Of a DNA stretch of 64,000 bases, positions 41,263 through 49,649 are shown piece after piece. Location of the stretch: assembly GCF_030137545.1 (NCBI RefSeq), contig NZ_JARUVL010000011.1, positions 26,177 to 90,176 on the forward strand. Direction: 5' to 3'. Numbering within the stretch: the stretch's first letter is position 1; each line of letters begins with the position of its first letter. Both the position numbers and the translations under genes were made by a program. The stretch is from Virgibacillus sp. LDC-1 (GTDB lineage Bacteria; Bacillota; Bacilli; Bacillales; Amphibacillaceae). A model generated the notes under the pieces. The model ran no database searches. It saw nothing but the letters and a program-made list of their open reading frames with translations, and had not been told where the DNA came from.

Positions 41263-42016
41263 TATTTTTATTGATCCAGGACATGGAGGAAATGATAGTG
41301 GAGCAACTGGATATGGACTAGAAGAAAAACAATTGACCTTAGCAATCGCGCTGAAAACAAGAGATATCCTCCAAAATGAATATGAAGGTCATTCTATTAT
41401 GCTTTCTCGTACAACAGATGCGACACTTTCACTCTCGCAACGAACAAATATGGCAAATAGCTGGGGGGCAAACTATCTTGTATCCATTCACATAAATGCA
41501 GGAGGGGGAACAGGATTTGAATCGTATATTCATAATGGAAGCTATTTAGGCAAAGGGGAGACGGATCGCTTACGGGGGATTATTCATGATGAAATCGTTT
41601 TAGAGACAAATTATGGTGACAGGGGAAAGAAGGAAGCGAATTTTCATATGCTCCGTGAATCAAATATGTCCGCTGTGTTAACGGAAAACGGATTTATTGA
41701 TCATCATGCAGATGCTACAAAGCTAGCAAGTGATGCATTTTTGACTAAAATTGCGCGTGGACATGCAGTAGGCCTGGCCAAAGCACTTGGTTTGACGAGA
41801 AAAACAGCGTCAACTCTGTATATTGAAATATTGGCTGATGCCCTGTGGACGTACAATACACCGGATTGGAATGATAAGGCTGTTATTGTAAATAAAGGGG
41901 AAGTATATACGGTGATTCAGGATAAGTTTCCAGTAGACGGTGGCTATATGTATCAAATTAAAAGTGGACTGTATATTACCGCTAGTCCAACCTATGTACG
42001 TGTCTATTCACGATAG
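41255..42016 (+). CDS. N-acetylmuramoyl-L-alanine amidase (Amidase_3, CwlC-like)
   Basis: A 253-residue enzyme that cleaves the MurNAc-L-Ala bond. The catalytic domain (residues ~1-180) has zinc ligands in IDPGHGG, the Glu of LEEKQ and His of SIHINAGGG, plus the catalytic Glu in VLTENGFID. The last ~65 residues (from TLYIEILADALWTYNTP) form a small SH3-like cell-wall-binding module. There is no signal peptide, so export would depend on the upstream holin or on mother-cell lysis, as with CwlC. It overlaps the holin gene by 8 bp. Confidence 0.88.
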   Translation: MINIFIDPGHGGNDSGATGYGLEEKQLTLAIALKTRDILQNEYEGHSIMLSRTTDATLSLSQRTNMANSWGANYLVSIHINAGGGTGFESYIHNGSYLGKGETDRLRGIIHDEIVLETNYGDRGKKEANFHMLRESNMSAVLTENGFIDHHADATKLASDAFLTKIARGHAVGLAKALGLTRKTASTLYIEILADALWTYNTPDWNDKAVIVNKGEVYTVIQDKFPVDGGYMYQIKSGLYITASPTYVRVYSR

Positions 42017-42147
42017 GTGTTCGAAAGCCTCACAATAGCGTGGGGCTTTCGTGCGAAACTTGATAAAGAATTATGTGGAAAAGAGTTGACTTTTTAAACA
42101 GCTTTACATAAAATAAGAACAAACGTTCCCTTTGGTGGTGGTTTATA

Positions 42148-42360
42148 ATGATTGGCCTCTTTCATCGATCCGTCCAAAATAAAGAAAAGCTTATGATATT
42201 CTATATAGACAGTACGAATCATATCACTCAACGCATTATTCGTGTTTTGGATGTGAATGAAAAACAGGTGTTAGCATTTTGTTATTGGCGAAAGCAAGTA
42301 CGGACATTTAAGCTGGATAAAATTTTATCTGCCGATGTGCTGCGAAAGCGTAAAGCATAA
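42148..42360 (+). CDS. Small WYL-like domain protein
   Basis: A 70-residue protein with the pattern IFYIDSTNHITQRIIRVLDVNEKQVLAFCYWRKQVRTFKLDKI, resembling the short stand-alone WYL-like proteins of Bacillaceae (the YWR.QVRTFKLD stretch is the WYL-type ligand-binding core). Function unknown. Followed by a terminator shared with the convergent yjzC gene. Confidence 0.7.
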   Translation: MIGLFHRSVQNKEKLMIFYIDSTNHITQRIIRVLDVNEKQVLAFCYWRKQVRTFKLDKILSADVLRKRKA

Positions 42361-42361
42361 T

Positions 42362-42396
42362 GGATAGTGAACGGTCGATCATCGACTATCCTTTTT
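42362..42396. terminator. Terminator between convergent genes
   Basis: ggatag (42362-42367) pairs with ctatcc (42386-42391), with an inner gtcga/tcgac stem, followed by TTTTT on the plus strand. It overlaps the stop codon of yjzC. Confidence 0.65.
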
Positions 42397-42562
42397 CATA
42401 TGTCCATACGCGATTTTGATTGGAGTTTTCTGGGAATTTTTCTCCAGCTTTTAATTTTATCTGCTTTGGATTATTTACGTTGCTTCCTGTTTCTCCAATT
42501 TCAATATATACACCATTATTTGGCGCCTTTTGTCCAGAACGGTAATGACGAAATTCTCCCAT
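42386..42562 (-). CDS. yjzC: YjzC family protein
   Basis: A 58-residue gene read from the minus strand; it starts at ATG 42562 seven nt after aaggaggga. The product MGEFRHYRSGQKAPNNGVYI followed by EIGETGSNVNNPKQIKLKAG and KFPENSNQNRVWTY matches the YjzC family (B. subtilis YjzC has 59 residues). Function unknown. The plus-strand frame across this region (42367-42660) is its shadow. Confidence 0.88.
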   Translation of the reverse strand: MGEFRHYRSGQKAPNNGVYIEIGETGSNVNNPKQIKLKAGEKFPENSNQNRVWTYEKG

Positions 42563-42711
42563 CACATCTTCCCTCCTTTTCCTATATAATGGCTCTTTTC
42601 TGTCTGATTCATTCCCCTATATTGGAGATACTTTTATTTTTGACTTTGTTACCTTGCTAAAATACGCTATAGTAGTTTTATTCATTAATTATATTGTGCA
42701 GGGGGTAAAGT

Positions 42712-43884
42712 ATGAACAATATCAAACAATTATCAAAAGCAGACTATGAAGCGATTTTTGACTTATCCCAATTTGCTTTTCAATATGTTCTAAGTCCTGA
42801 GGAAATGAAGAAAAAAAGAGAAGAAGCAGAACGCCACATTATATGGGGCTGGATGGAGGAAGAAACGCTCGCAGCGAAAGTACATCTGATCCCACTTTCC
42901 TGTTATATCTTAGGGAAAGAATTTGAAATGGGCGGGATTAGTGCGGTGGCAACCTGGCCAGAATACCGTCGTAAAGGAATGGTAAAGCATTTGTTGAAGC
43001 ATGCGCTTCAATATATGCGGAAGCAAGGACAAACCATTTCTTATTTGCACCCATTTTCCATTCCTTTTTACCGAAAATTTGGCTGGGAGCTCGCATTCGC
43101 GGAAAAAGCTTATACCATTCCGATGAAGCTTTTACGTAAACAGTGGAATGGGGTGGGTTATGTTAGAAGAGAGAATCAACCTATTTCCTTGTTGCATCCG
43201 GTTTATACTGCTTATGCAAAGGGATTTTCAGGAATGCTTGTTCGAGACCTTAAATGGTGGGAGCAGCGCATTCTCAAAAAAGATGCACAAATCGCAGTAG
43301 CATACAATGATAAAGGAGAAGCAGAAGGCTATGTTATGTATGATGTAAAGGACAAAAAACTTACTGTACAGGATATGGCATCTACATCTCTTAACGGAAG
43401 AAAGCTATTATTACAGTTTCTTGCAAACCATGATTCGATGGCGGAAAATGTGGAAATGGTTGTTTCAGAAAGAGATCAGCTTGATTTAATCGTTGATGAG
43501 CCAATCTATGAACAAAAAGTGCAGCCATATTTCATGGCTCGCATCGTTGACGTTGCTGCATTTTTAAAGCAGTATCCCTTCACAACGCTCGAGAAATCCT
43601 GTCACGTATCGTTAATTGTCGAGGACGAATTTCTTCCAGAGAATAATGGAGTATACCACATCAAGGTTAAAAGCAACGAATCAACTGTAACTTATGTAAA
43701 GGCGGTTAGTGAACAAACACAGGGAATTCACTGTTCTGTGCAAACCCTTGCTGCAATCATGCTTGGTTACAAACGACCGGTCGATCTATATGGGATGGAA
43801 AAGCTAAAAGGTTCGAAGGAAGCTATTGAAAAGCTTGAACAGATCGTACCATTACAAGAAGCGTTTTTTGCCGATTATTTCTAA
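42712..43884 (+). CDS. Eis-like GNAT N-acetyltransferase
   Basis: A 390-residue protein of the Eis family: an N-terminal GNAT domain (residues ~1-130) with the acetyl-CoA site VATWPEYRRKGMVKHLLKHAL, a second GNAT-like domain and a C-terminal SCP2 sterol-carrier-like domain (~290-390). It ends in a free carboxylate DYF, as in Eis, where the terminus serves in catalysis. Related enzymes acetylate aminoglycosides or small amines; the substrate here is unknown. RBS gcaggggg. Monocistronic and followed by a terminator. Confidence 0.87.
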   Translation: MNNIKQLSKADYEAIFDLSQFAFQYVLSPEEMKKKREEAERHIIWGWMEEETLAAKVHLIPLSCYILGKEFEMGGISAVATWPEYRRKGMVKHLLKHALQYMRKQGQTISYLHPFSIPFYRKFGWELAFAEKAYTIPMKLLRKQWNGVGYVRRENQPISLLHPVYTAYAKGFSGMLVRDLKWWEQRILKKDAQIAVAYNDKGEAEGYVMYDVKDKKLTVQDMASTSLNGRKLLLQFLANHDSMAENVEMVVSERDQLDLIVDEPIYEQKVQPYFMARIVDVAAFLKQYPFTTLEKSCHVSLIVEDEFLPENNGVYHIKVKSNESTVTYVKAVSEQTQGIHCSVQTLAAIMLGYKRPVDLYGMEKLKGSKEAIEKLEQIVPLQEAFFADYF

Positions 43885-43954
43885 AAGTATATATAGCAAG
43901 TATTCTTATGCGAATAGAAAACGAGTATTTAAATAAAATATTTGGCGGTTAATG

Positions 43955-43997
43955 GCTGTTCATACGTCTTGAATAGAGACGATGGGCAGCTTTTTTT
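43955..43997 (+). terminator. Intrinsic terminator after the Eis-like gene
   Basis: gctgttcat(a)cgtct pairs with agacgatgggcagc (two G-U pairs) around a tgaatag loop, followed by seven T residues at 43991-43997. Confidence 0.75.
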
Positions 43998-44179
43998 ATT
44001 ATAAAAGGTGGAATATTGATGTGAAAGTAGCTTCGCTGTCGACAAAGCGCGCTCGGATTCTTTTCTTCTATTATTATTTTTCGAAAAAAATAGAAAATGG
44101 TAGGAAATTGTTTACAGATAAGTTAAAATTAATAGCAAGGAAATCTCGTACGACAACACATAGAAAAGGAATGGAATTC

Positions 44180-44854
44180 ATGACCTATCATGTGCAATTG
44201 GTGAAACTTTTGTTTTCAATGGAAGATCATTTATATCGAATTCAACGGGCAGAAAAGATTAGCAATCTATGGAAAGTCACTGGGTTTTTAGCTGTTGTTA
44301 GTCTGTTTCTCTATGGATGGATGGCATACCTTGGAATTGGCTCTGAGCTGATTTCCAGAGAAGCAGTTGGATTAGGGATGGAACAATATGAAGCAAGCAA
44401 ATTTTGGTTTATTGTAGGACGAATGTTATATGGGCTGCTTTTCACAGTGCTTGTTATTGCTGTACCTGCGCTTCTTTTCCACTACTTAACAGGAATTCCT
44501 TTTCAAAAGCTTGTCATTATGCAGCAGGTTGTATTCTCGATTCTACTTTTGGAACGATTAACGTGGATACCATTGGCGGTTTTCTTTGGTCTTGATTGGT
44601 ATGTATCACCAGCATCCTTCGGCATTCTCTTTTCTTTCATAACTGATAAAGCATGGCTGATTTATTTTTTTGGAGCAATTTCGTTATTTCAGCTCTGGGT
44701 TATAACCTTCCAAGTAACTTATTTGCGTAAGCTATCATCGATGAGCAAGCAACGGATATGGCTAAGCGTTTTATTTCTACATATTGTTGAGTGGGCCTTT
44801 GTTTCCCTGTTTGCCTTTATGGATCGCTATTTGATAGGTGGGTGGTTCGGATGA
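44180..44854 (+). CDS. YIP1-like polytopic membrane protein (YknW-like)
   Basis: A 224-residue protein with about five hydrophobic segments (FLAVVSLFLYGWMAYLGIG, LLFTVLVIAVPALLFHYL and three more) after a short amphipathic N-terminus. The layout and its tail-to-head overlap with a membrane-fusion adaptor recall YknW-YknX of B. subtilis, although the ATPase and permease (YknYZ) are absent here. ATG 44180 is chosen, 9 nt after aaagga; a frame open from 43982 lacks an RBS and crosses the terminator. Identity is moderate confidence. Confidence 0.6.
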   Translation: MTYHVQLVKLLFSMEDHLYRIQRAEKISNLWKVTGFLAVVSLFLYGWMAYLGIGSELISREAVGLGMEQYEASKFWFIVGRMLYGLLFTVLVIAVPALLFHYLTGIPFQKLVIMQQVVFSILLLERLTWIPLAVFFGLDWYVSPASFGILFSFITDKAWLIYFFGAISLFQLWVITFQVTYLRKLSSMSKQRIWLSVLFLHIVEWAFVSLFAFMDRYLIGGWFG

Positions 44855-46071
44855 GGAAAAAGAAAGTAATCATGTTTATGGTCCTGTTTTTTATCGGATT
44901 GAATGTTGGTCTAGTGATGCTTGATAAAGATAAAAAAGTTGATCGCATTACATATGTGAGTGAATGGAACGAAGTTAGCCTTGGCGATGTATATGAACGG
45001 ATTCAAGTTGACGGTATGCTAGATTATATTAATGAACAGCATGTGTATTTTGATAATCAGCTTGGTGGGTTCGATCAATTTCTAGTAGAAGAAGGAGACA
45101 TGGTCAATAAAGGAGATCCGCTTTATTCATATAAAGCGACTTATTATTATGAGACAAAAGCAAGCCTTGAACGGGAAGCTGAGCGTTTAACCGGAGAAAT
45201 GGAAGCGATCGAAGCGGCTATTGGAAAGATGAACGCGTATCAAGTATCTCAAACGACGATGAAGTTTGTTTCCCCAGAAGGAAATGAAACAATAGAGATA
45301 CCGCAGAATCAATCTGAGGCAACTTTACTTAAGGAGCAATATATCCTCGAAAAGGAAAAAGAACGGGATCAAAAGGCGGCCCAGTTGAAAAGCATCCAAT
45401 CTCAAATCTCGGAGCTTTCTTCGAGTGGTGATACGATAACGGTGGAAAGTCCGTTTCGCGGAAAAGTAACAACGGTATCAGATGGATTGGATAATCCGAT
45501 TGTGACGATTCAGCTTCCAGAATTATTGGCCCGAGGAGAATTGACCGAAAAGGAACGGATGCTTGTCGAAGAATCGATGTCTGCAACAGTTAGTATGACA
45601 GAGGGAAAGCAACAGGTAGAGGGTGCTGTTCAATTTGTTGCTGAAGAGCCAGTATCGCTGGAAATCAAAACGCGGAGTATGTATCCATTTCATGTAGCAC
45701 TCGATAAAGAAGCAGATGATATCGAAACACTTTTACCAGGCTACCATGCATCGATTTTGATTACGTTACAAGAATCATTAGATACACCGGTTATTACAGA
45801 GAAAAGCTTGTTTGGAAAGTATGTCTGGAAGATGACAGCGACTGGAAAACTGGTAAAAACCCCTGTTCAAACAGGTATTGAGATGAAGCCTTCGGTCGAA
45901 GTAACACATGGTGTTGAGCAAGGACAATGGCTTGCACAGGCTAAAAAGGAGCGATTTCGCAATGACGCTTCATTTATTACACCATTACAAATAGAACGAA
46001 TTCCTTGGAAACAAGTACGACAATTAGGAGATTGGAAAAAAAGTATAACCATTGGTTTGCTTTCTCGTTAA
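44851..46071 (+). CDS. Membrane-fusion/efflux adaptor protein (HlyD/RND adaptor-like)
   Basis: A 406-residue protein anchored by one N-terminal helix (VIMFMVLFFIGLNVGLVML). It has a lipoyl/biotinyl-like half motif (GGFDQFLVEEGDMVNKGDPLYSY), a long coiled coil (residues ~100-190, KASLEREAERLTGEMEAIEA and KEKERDQKAAQLKSIQS) and the second half ESPFRGKVTTVSDG. Such adaptors link an inner transporter to the outside. It overlaps the previous gene by 4 bp (ATGA). No ATPase or transporter follows, so its partner must be elsewhere. Confidence 0.8.
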   Translation: MRKKKVIMFMVLFFIGLNVGLVMLDKDKKVDRITYVSEWNEVSLGDVYERIQVDGMLDYINEQHVYFDNQLGGFDQFLVEEGDMVNKGDPLYSYKATYYYETKASLEREAERLTGEMEAIEAAIGKMNAYQVSQTTMKFVSPEGNETIEIPQNQSEATLLKEQYILEKEKERDQKAAQLKSIQSQISELSSSGDTITVESPFRGKVTTVSDGLDNPIVTIQLPELLARGELTEKERMLVEESMSATVSMTEGKQQVEGAVQFVAEEPVSLEIKTRSMYPFHVALDKEADDIETLLPGYHASILITLQESLDTPVITEKSLFGKYVWKMTATGKLVKTPVQTGIEMKPSVEVTHGVEQGQWLAQAKKERFRNDASFITPLQIERIPWKQVRQLGDWKKSITIGLLSR

Positions 46072-46160
46072 TAGAATAAGATTCAATACGAAGCGTAAGA
46101 GACAAAACAACCTCAAAATACTTTTGGCAGTATCATCTTTGCCAAGTGCACGGCCTTAAT

Positions 46161-46200
46161 CCACTCGGAAAAGATAGCACGCTTTTCCGAGTGGGTTTTT
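46161..46200 (+). terminator. Intrinsic terminator after the adaptor gene
   Basis: A perfect stem ccactcggaaaa (46161-46172) / ttttccgagtgg (46183-46194) followed by a T-run (46196-46200). Confidence 0.85.
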
Positions 46201-46368
46201 CGACGTACAGGACGTACTAGCGCAGACGTTGCCACAGGACGTAGCGGTTTTAGTCTGCGTTCCTCTATTTCATTTTCCCAAAGGACAACGAACGCTTCGG
46301 CAGCGATACATCGCACGCAGAAAAAGTGTTCCTCTTTTTCAAGGAGTCTCCCCTTAAGCAACATCCCC
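46201..46368. repeat. Candidate intergenic repeat with gacgtac/aggacgta motifs
   Basis: This GC-richer stretch has the near-repeats gacgtacaggacgtac and acaggacgtagcgg, and the matching ends gcagac / gtctgcg. It also gives a spurious minus-strand frame (46113-46445) covering it. Its composition differs from the neighbouring genes and it recalls long intergenic repeats of moderately halophilic Bacillaceae, a memory-based impression. Copy number cannot be determined here. Confidence 0.4.
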
Positions 46369-47217
46369 TTATGCATACTTTTTCTCTCCTTGTTTTGTTT
46401 GCTTATGCTTCTGATCATGTAACAGTACGTTGATAAGTGCCCCAATTAATAACAGCATGGCGGTTAGATAGAACCAAATCATCAGTATAATAATCCCACC
46501 TAAACTCCCGTACGTAACCGAATAGTTTCCGAAATTACTCACATAGAAAGAAAAGCCAAACGAAATAATTTGCCATAAAAGGCTGGCTATACAAGCTCCT
46601 GGGAAAGTGTGTTGAAAAGAAAGCTTCTTATTTGGAGCAAAGCGGTAAAGTCCCATTATAAATAAGGCCAGCACGAGGAAAGATACGAACCAGCGAAGCA
46701 CTTGAAATAGCACATCAAACTCAGTGAAAATCGGTAACGATGTTTTTAATAAACTCCAAATTAAATTTCCGAGCACAGGAATAATAAACGCGATTAGAAA
46801 AGCTAGGATGACGCCTATCGTAAGTCCAAGGGCACGCAATCGAACAGCGAGAAAGGAACGCGTCTCTTCGATATCATAGGCTTCATTTATTGATAGCATA
46901 AAGGAACGAACGCCATTCGATGCAGTCCATAATGCACCAATAATTCCAATCGTTAATAATCCGCCTTTTGGTGTTTGAACGATATGAACAATATTATCTT
47001 GGAAAATAGTTGCTATTCCGTCTGGGACGTGTTGTTGAACAAAGGCTATTGCATCCTCAGGTTGAATTTGAAAGTATGGAATAATGGTAAAGCATACGAT
47101 AAGCAATGGAATGATGGACAGTAAATAGTGATAGGCTTGGGCAGCAGCAAGTAATGGAATATTATGTTGCTTCCACCTGCTTAAAAAAGCGCTTGTGAAA
47201 TGGATGATTGCTGTCAT
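46369..47217 (-). CDS. YihY/virulence factor BrkB family membrane protein
   Basis: A 282-residue integral membrane protein with six predicted helices, starting at ATG 47217 after ggaggg. The motifs AAAQAYHYLLSIIPLLIV (helix 1), IGIIGALWTASNGVRSFMLSINEAYD and the C-terminal YGSLGGIIILMIWFYLTAMLLLIGA define the YihY/BrkB family, whose function is unsettled (transport or lipid-related). It sits divergent from cwlD. Confidence 0.9.
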   Translation of the reverse strand: MTAIIHFTSAFLSRWKQHNIPLLAAAQAYHYLLSIIPLLIVCFTIIPYFQIQPEDAIAFVQQHVPDGIATIFQDNIVHIVQTPKGGLLTIGIIGALWTASNGVRSFMLSINEAYDIEETRSFLAVRLRALGLTIGVILAFLIAFIIPVLGNLIWSLLKTSLPIFTEFDVLFQVLRWFVSFLVLALFIMGLYRFAPNKKLSFQHTFPGACIASLLWQIISFGFSFYVSNFGNYSVTYGSLGGIIILMIWFYLTAMLLLIGALINVLLHDQKHKQTKQGEKKYA

Positions 47218-47353
47218 CTGCTTCCCTCCAATGAAAGTCGTTTATTCATGCTATACCCGCACACGAGTGAATCTAATCTGCATCGTTTAAGTCATAAAGG
47301 AACGTCTTGTCCCATAAAATAATAGCAATATAAAGGAGTAAGGGGCGGTATAG

Positions 47354-48088
47354 ATGGAACGTTACAGGAAGCATTTGCAGCGTTTAGCATGGGTTGTCGG
47401 GTTATTCATGCTTGTATTTTTACTTCAATATCCACTTCAGCAAACACAAAAAACATGGAATACATGGTCACTTCCATTATCGGGAAAAACGATCGTCATT
47501 GATCCAGGACATGGCGGACCAGATGGTGGTGCAGTAGGAAGGGATAAAACAGAAGAAAAAGATATCGCGCTAGCGGTGAGTAAAAAATTACAAGGGTATT
47601 TACAGCAATCTGGAGCACTGGTTTATTTAACGCGGGAAAAGGATACAGATCTAGCAGATGCACAAACAAAAGGATTATCGAAAAGAAAGTCAGAGGATAT
47701 CCGCAAGCGACTTCAGTTTATTCATGATAAAAAGCCAGATTTTTTTCTTTCTGTTCATTTGAATGCGATTCCTTCTCCGAAATGGAGTGGGGCACAAACA
47801 TTTTATTATGCGCGTTATGAGGAAAGTAGGCATCTAGCTACAATGATTCAAGAGCAAATGATTACAAACTTAAAAAACACGACACGCTCCCCATTAGCGA
47901 TTAATGGCATGTACTTGTTAAGAGAAGCAAAGGTTCCAGGAGCATTAGTAGAGATTGGCTTTTTGTCGAATGAAAAGGAAAGAGAATTATTGAAAAAGAA
48001 AAGCTATCAAGAAAAAGTAGCAGTAAGCATGTATGAAGGGATGCTGCGATATATGACAGAGGAGCCAAAAGAAGAAGCATCTGAATAA
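47354..48088 (+). CDS. cwlD: N-acetylmuramoyl-L-alanine amidase CwlD (spore cortex)
   Basis: A 244-residue amidase that removes peptide side chains from spore cortex peptidoglycan so that PdaA can form muramic-delta-lactam. A signal-anchor helix (LAWVVGLFMLVFLLQY) is followed by the Amidase_3 domain with IDPGHGGPDGGA, SVHLNAIPSPKWSGAQ and VEIGFLSN carrying zinc ligands and the catalytic Glu. Its place before salA matches B. subtilis. It would be expressed in sporulation under sigma-E; no such promoter was identified. Confidence 0.95.
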   Translation: MERYRKHLQRLAWVVGLFMLVFLLQYPLQQTQKTWNTWSLPLSGKTIVIDPGHGGPDGGAVGRDKTEEKDIALAVSKKLQGYLQQSGALVYLTREKDTDLADAQTKGLSKRKSEDIRKRLQFIHDKKPDFFLSVHLNAIPSPKWSGAQTFYYARYEESRHLATMIQEQMITNLKNTTRSPLAINGMYLLREAKVPGALVEIGFLSNEKERELLKKKSYQEKVAVSMYEGMLRYMTEEPKEEASE

Positions 48089-48282
48089 CCTTTGAAAACA
48101 GTGAAATACCTTATATATTTAAGCCTTCCCTTTCTCCAGTTCATATCACTTAGATTTCAAGTGATTTATGTTATACTAGCAGTGGACATGTTATCATGTG
48201 GAGCATGACAATAGAAATTGAGCTTATAATGCTTCTACTTATCATTATTCAACCAATGCTACCAAAGGGAAGGTGACAAACT

Positions 48283-49341
48283 GTGTTAACGAAAGAAGAA
48301 GTAATACAGCTGCTTAGCCCAGTAAACGATCCATTTTTACATAGAACACTTGAAGAAACAGACGGGATCAAGGATATTTCGATTAGGGAAGATAAAAAGC
48401 ATGTAAGTGTCAAGCTGGCGATTGGTAAAACAAATACAGCGGAGCAAATGACACTGCAACAAGAAGTGGTTCGTATTTTAAAGAAAAATGGAGCTACGAC
48501 GGTGGGATTGCGCTTTGAGCAATTACCAGATGAGGTAATTCAAAAATATCAGCCAACCGTAGATCATGAAAAAGAAGCATCTTTACTAGGTGGAAGCCAG
48601 AACACGAAATTCGTTGCGATTGCTAGTGGTAAGGGAGGCGTTGGTAAATCAACGGTTACCGTAAATACAGCAATGGCTTTAATGCGTTTAGGTAAAAAAG
48701 TCGGAATCATTGATGCTGACATCTATGGCTTTAGTATTCCAGATATGATGGGAATTGAGGAAAGACCACAGGTTCGAGGCGAAAAGATTATCCCAGTAGA
48801 ACGCTTTGGTGTTAAAGTTATTTCTATGGGATTTTTCGTAGAGGACAACTCGCCGATTATTTGGCGTGGCCCGATGCTAGGAAAAATGCTAACAAGCTTT
48901 TTTAAAGAAGTCGAGTGGGGCGATTTAGATTATTTATTGCTTGATTTGCCTCCAGGAACTGGCGATATTGCCATGGATGTGCATGAAATGCTACCGTCCT
49001 GTAAAGAAGTGATCGTGACAACGCCACATCCTTCCGCTGCTTTTGTTGCGGCGCGTGCTGGTCAAATGGCATTAAAAACAAAGCATGAGATTCTAGGTGT
49101 TGTAGAGAACATGGCATATTTCCAAAGCAAGACGACTGGAGAGAAAGAGTTTGTCTTTGGACAAGGAGGCGGACAGAAGCTCGCAGAAGTCTTGAATACG
49201 AAAGTACTCGGACAATTACCGCTTCAACAGCCATATGAAGATGAGGATGATTTTGCTCCATCTGTTTATCAGGCGGATCATCCACTCGGAAAAGCATATC
49301 ATAAAATAGCAGCAAAAATTGTTGCACAGCTAGAGAAATAA
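48283..49341 (+). CDS. salA: Mrp/SalA-family ATP-binding iron-sulfur carrier / regulator
   Basis: A 352-residue P-loop protein. An N-terminal MIP18/DUF59-like domain (residues ~1-80) is followed by a ParA/MinD-like ATPase with the deviant Walker motif GKGGVGKSTVTVN (~residue 115), DADIYGFSIPDM and DLPPGTGDIAMD. The C-terminal CxxC common in Mrp is not visible, as in B. subtilis SalA, which represses scoC. GTG 48283 follows gggaaggtg. A terminator follows. Whether it is a DNA-binding regulator or an Fe-S carrier cannot be decided from sequence. Confidence 0.88.
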   Translation: MLTKEEVIQLLSPVNDPFLHRTLEETDGIKDISIREDKKHVSVKLAIGKTNTAEQMTLQQEVVRILKKNGATTVGLRFEQLPDEVIQKYQPTVDHEKEASLLGGSQNTKFVAIASGKGGVGKSTVTVNTAMALMRLGKKVGIIDADIYGFSIPDMMGIEERPQVRGEKIIPVERFGVKVISMGFFVEDNSPIIWRGPMLGKMLTSFFKEVEWGDLDYLLLDLPPGTGDIAMDVHEMLPSCKEVIVTTPHPSAAFVAARAGQMALKTKHEILGVVENMAYFQSKTTGEKEFVFGQGGGQKLAEVLNTKVLGQLPLQQPYEDEDDFAPSVYQADHPLGKAYHKIAAKIVAQLEK

Positions 49342-49358
49342 TAGGTGATATTAAATAG

Positions 49359-49406
49359 AACAGCCTGCATTTCCTCCCAACTTTCGGAGGATGCAGGCTG
49401 TTTCGT
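49359..49406. terminator. Terminator between salA and the feo operon
   Basis: acagcctgcat...cctcc pairs with ggagg...atgcaggctgt around an aactttc loop; ttcgtttt follows on the plus strand. It sits between convergent transcripts and can serve both. Confidence 0.85.
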
Positions 49407-49440
49407 TTTGCTGCTTATCGTTTTAGGATTAATGAGCATA

Positions 49441-49620
49441 TTACAATGATTGATTTTTTGTTGCATGCACATTTTCATCAACTACACAGGACGTTTGCGA
49501 GCACGTGTTATTTAATTCGCAGGCAGCACACTTTCCTTTTGAACTTTTTTTAAAATACCGAAAAAGTGTATACGTACCGTAACCAAATATTAATGCGATA
49601 AGAATAACATTAATCATCAT
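49441..49620 (-). CDS. FeoB-associated Cys-rich membrane protein
   Basis: A 59-residue protein read on the minus strand, starting at ATG 49620 after gagaggagc (or ATG 49617). One N-terminal helix (INVILIALIFGYGTYTLFRY) is followed by KKSSKGKCAACELNNTCSQ and TSCVVDEN, giving four cysteines (CAAC...C...C). Such proteins follow feoB in many Firmicutes and may assist Fe(II) transfer; their role is not established. Confidence 0.85.
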   Translation of the reverse strand: MMINVILIALIFGYGTYTLFRYFKKSSKGKCAACELNNTCSQTSCVVDENVHATKNQSL

Positions 49621-49649
49621 TGAAGCTCCTCTCCGTTAAGCTAAATTTC

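Noticed and set aside
40990..42016. Complete prophage
   Set aside because: Only the lysis pair is present; the flanking genes are chromosomal (cueP, WYL-like, yjzC).
42367..42660. 97-residue plus-strand open frame
   Set aside because: It lies opposite yjzC and is hydrophobic only because it is the complement of that gene.
46113..46445. 110-residue minus-strand open frame
   Set aside because: It spans the adaptor-gene terminator, the repeat-like stretch and the end of the YihY gene, has no RBS and no recognisable protein pattern.
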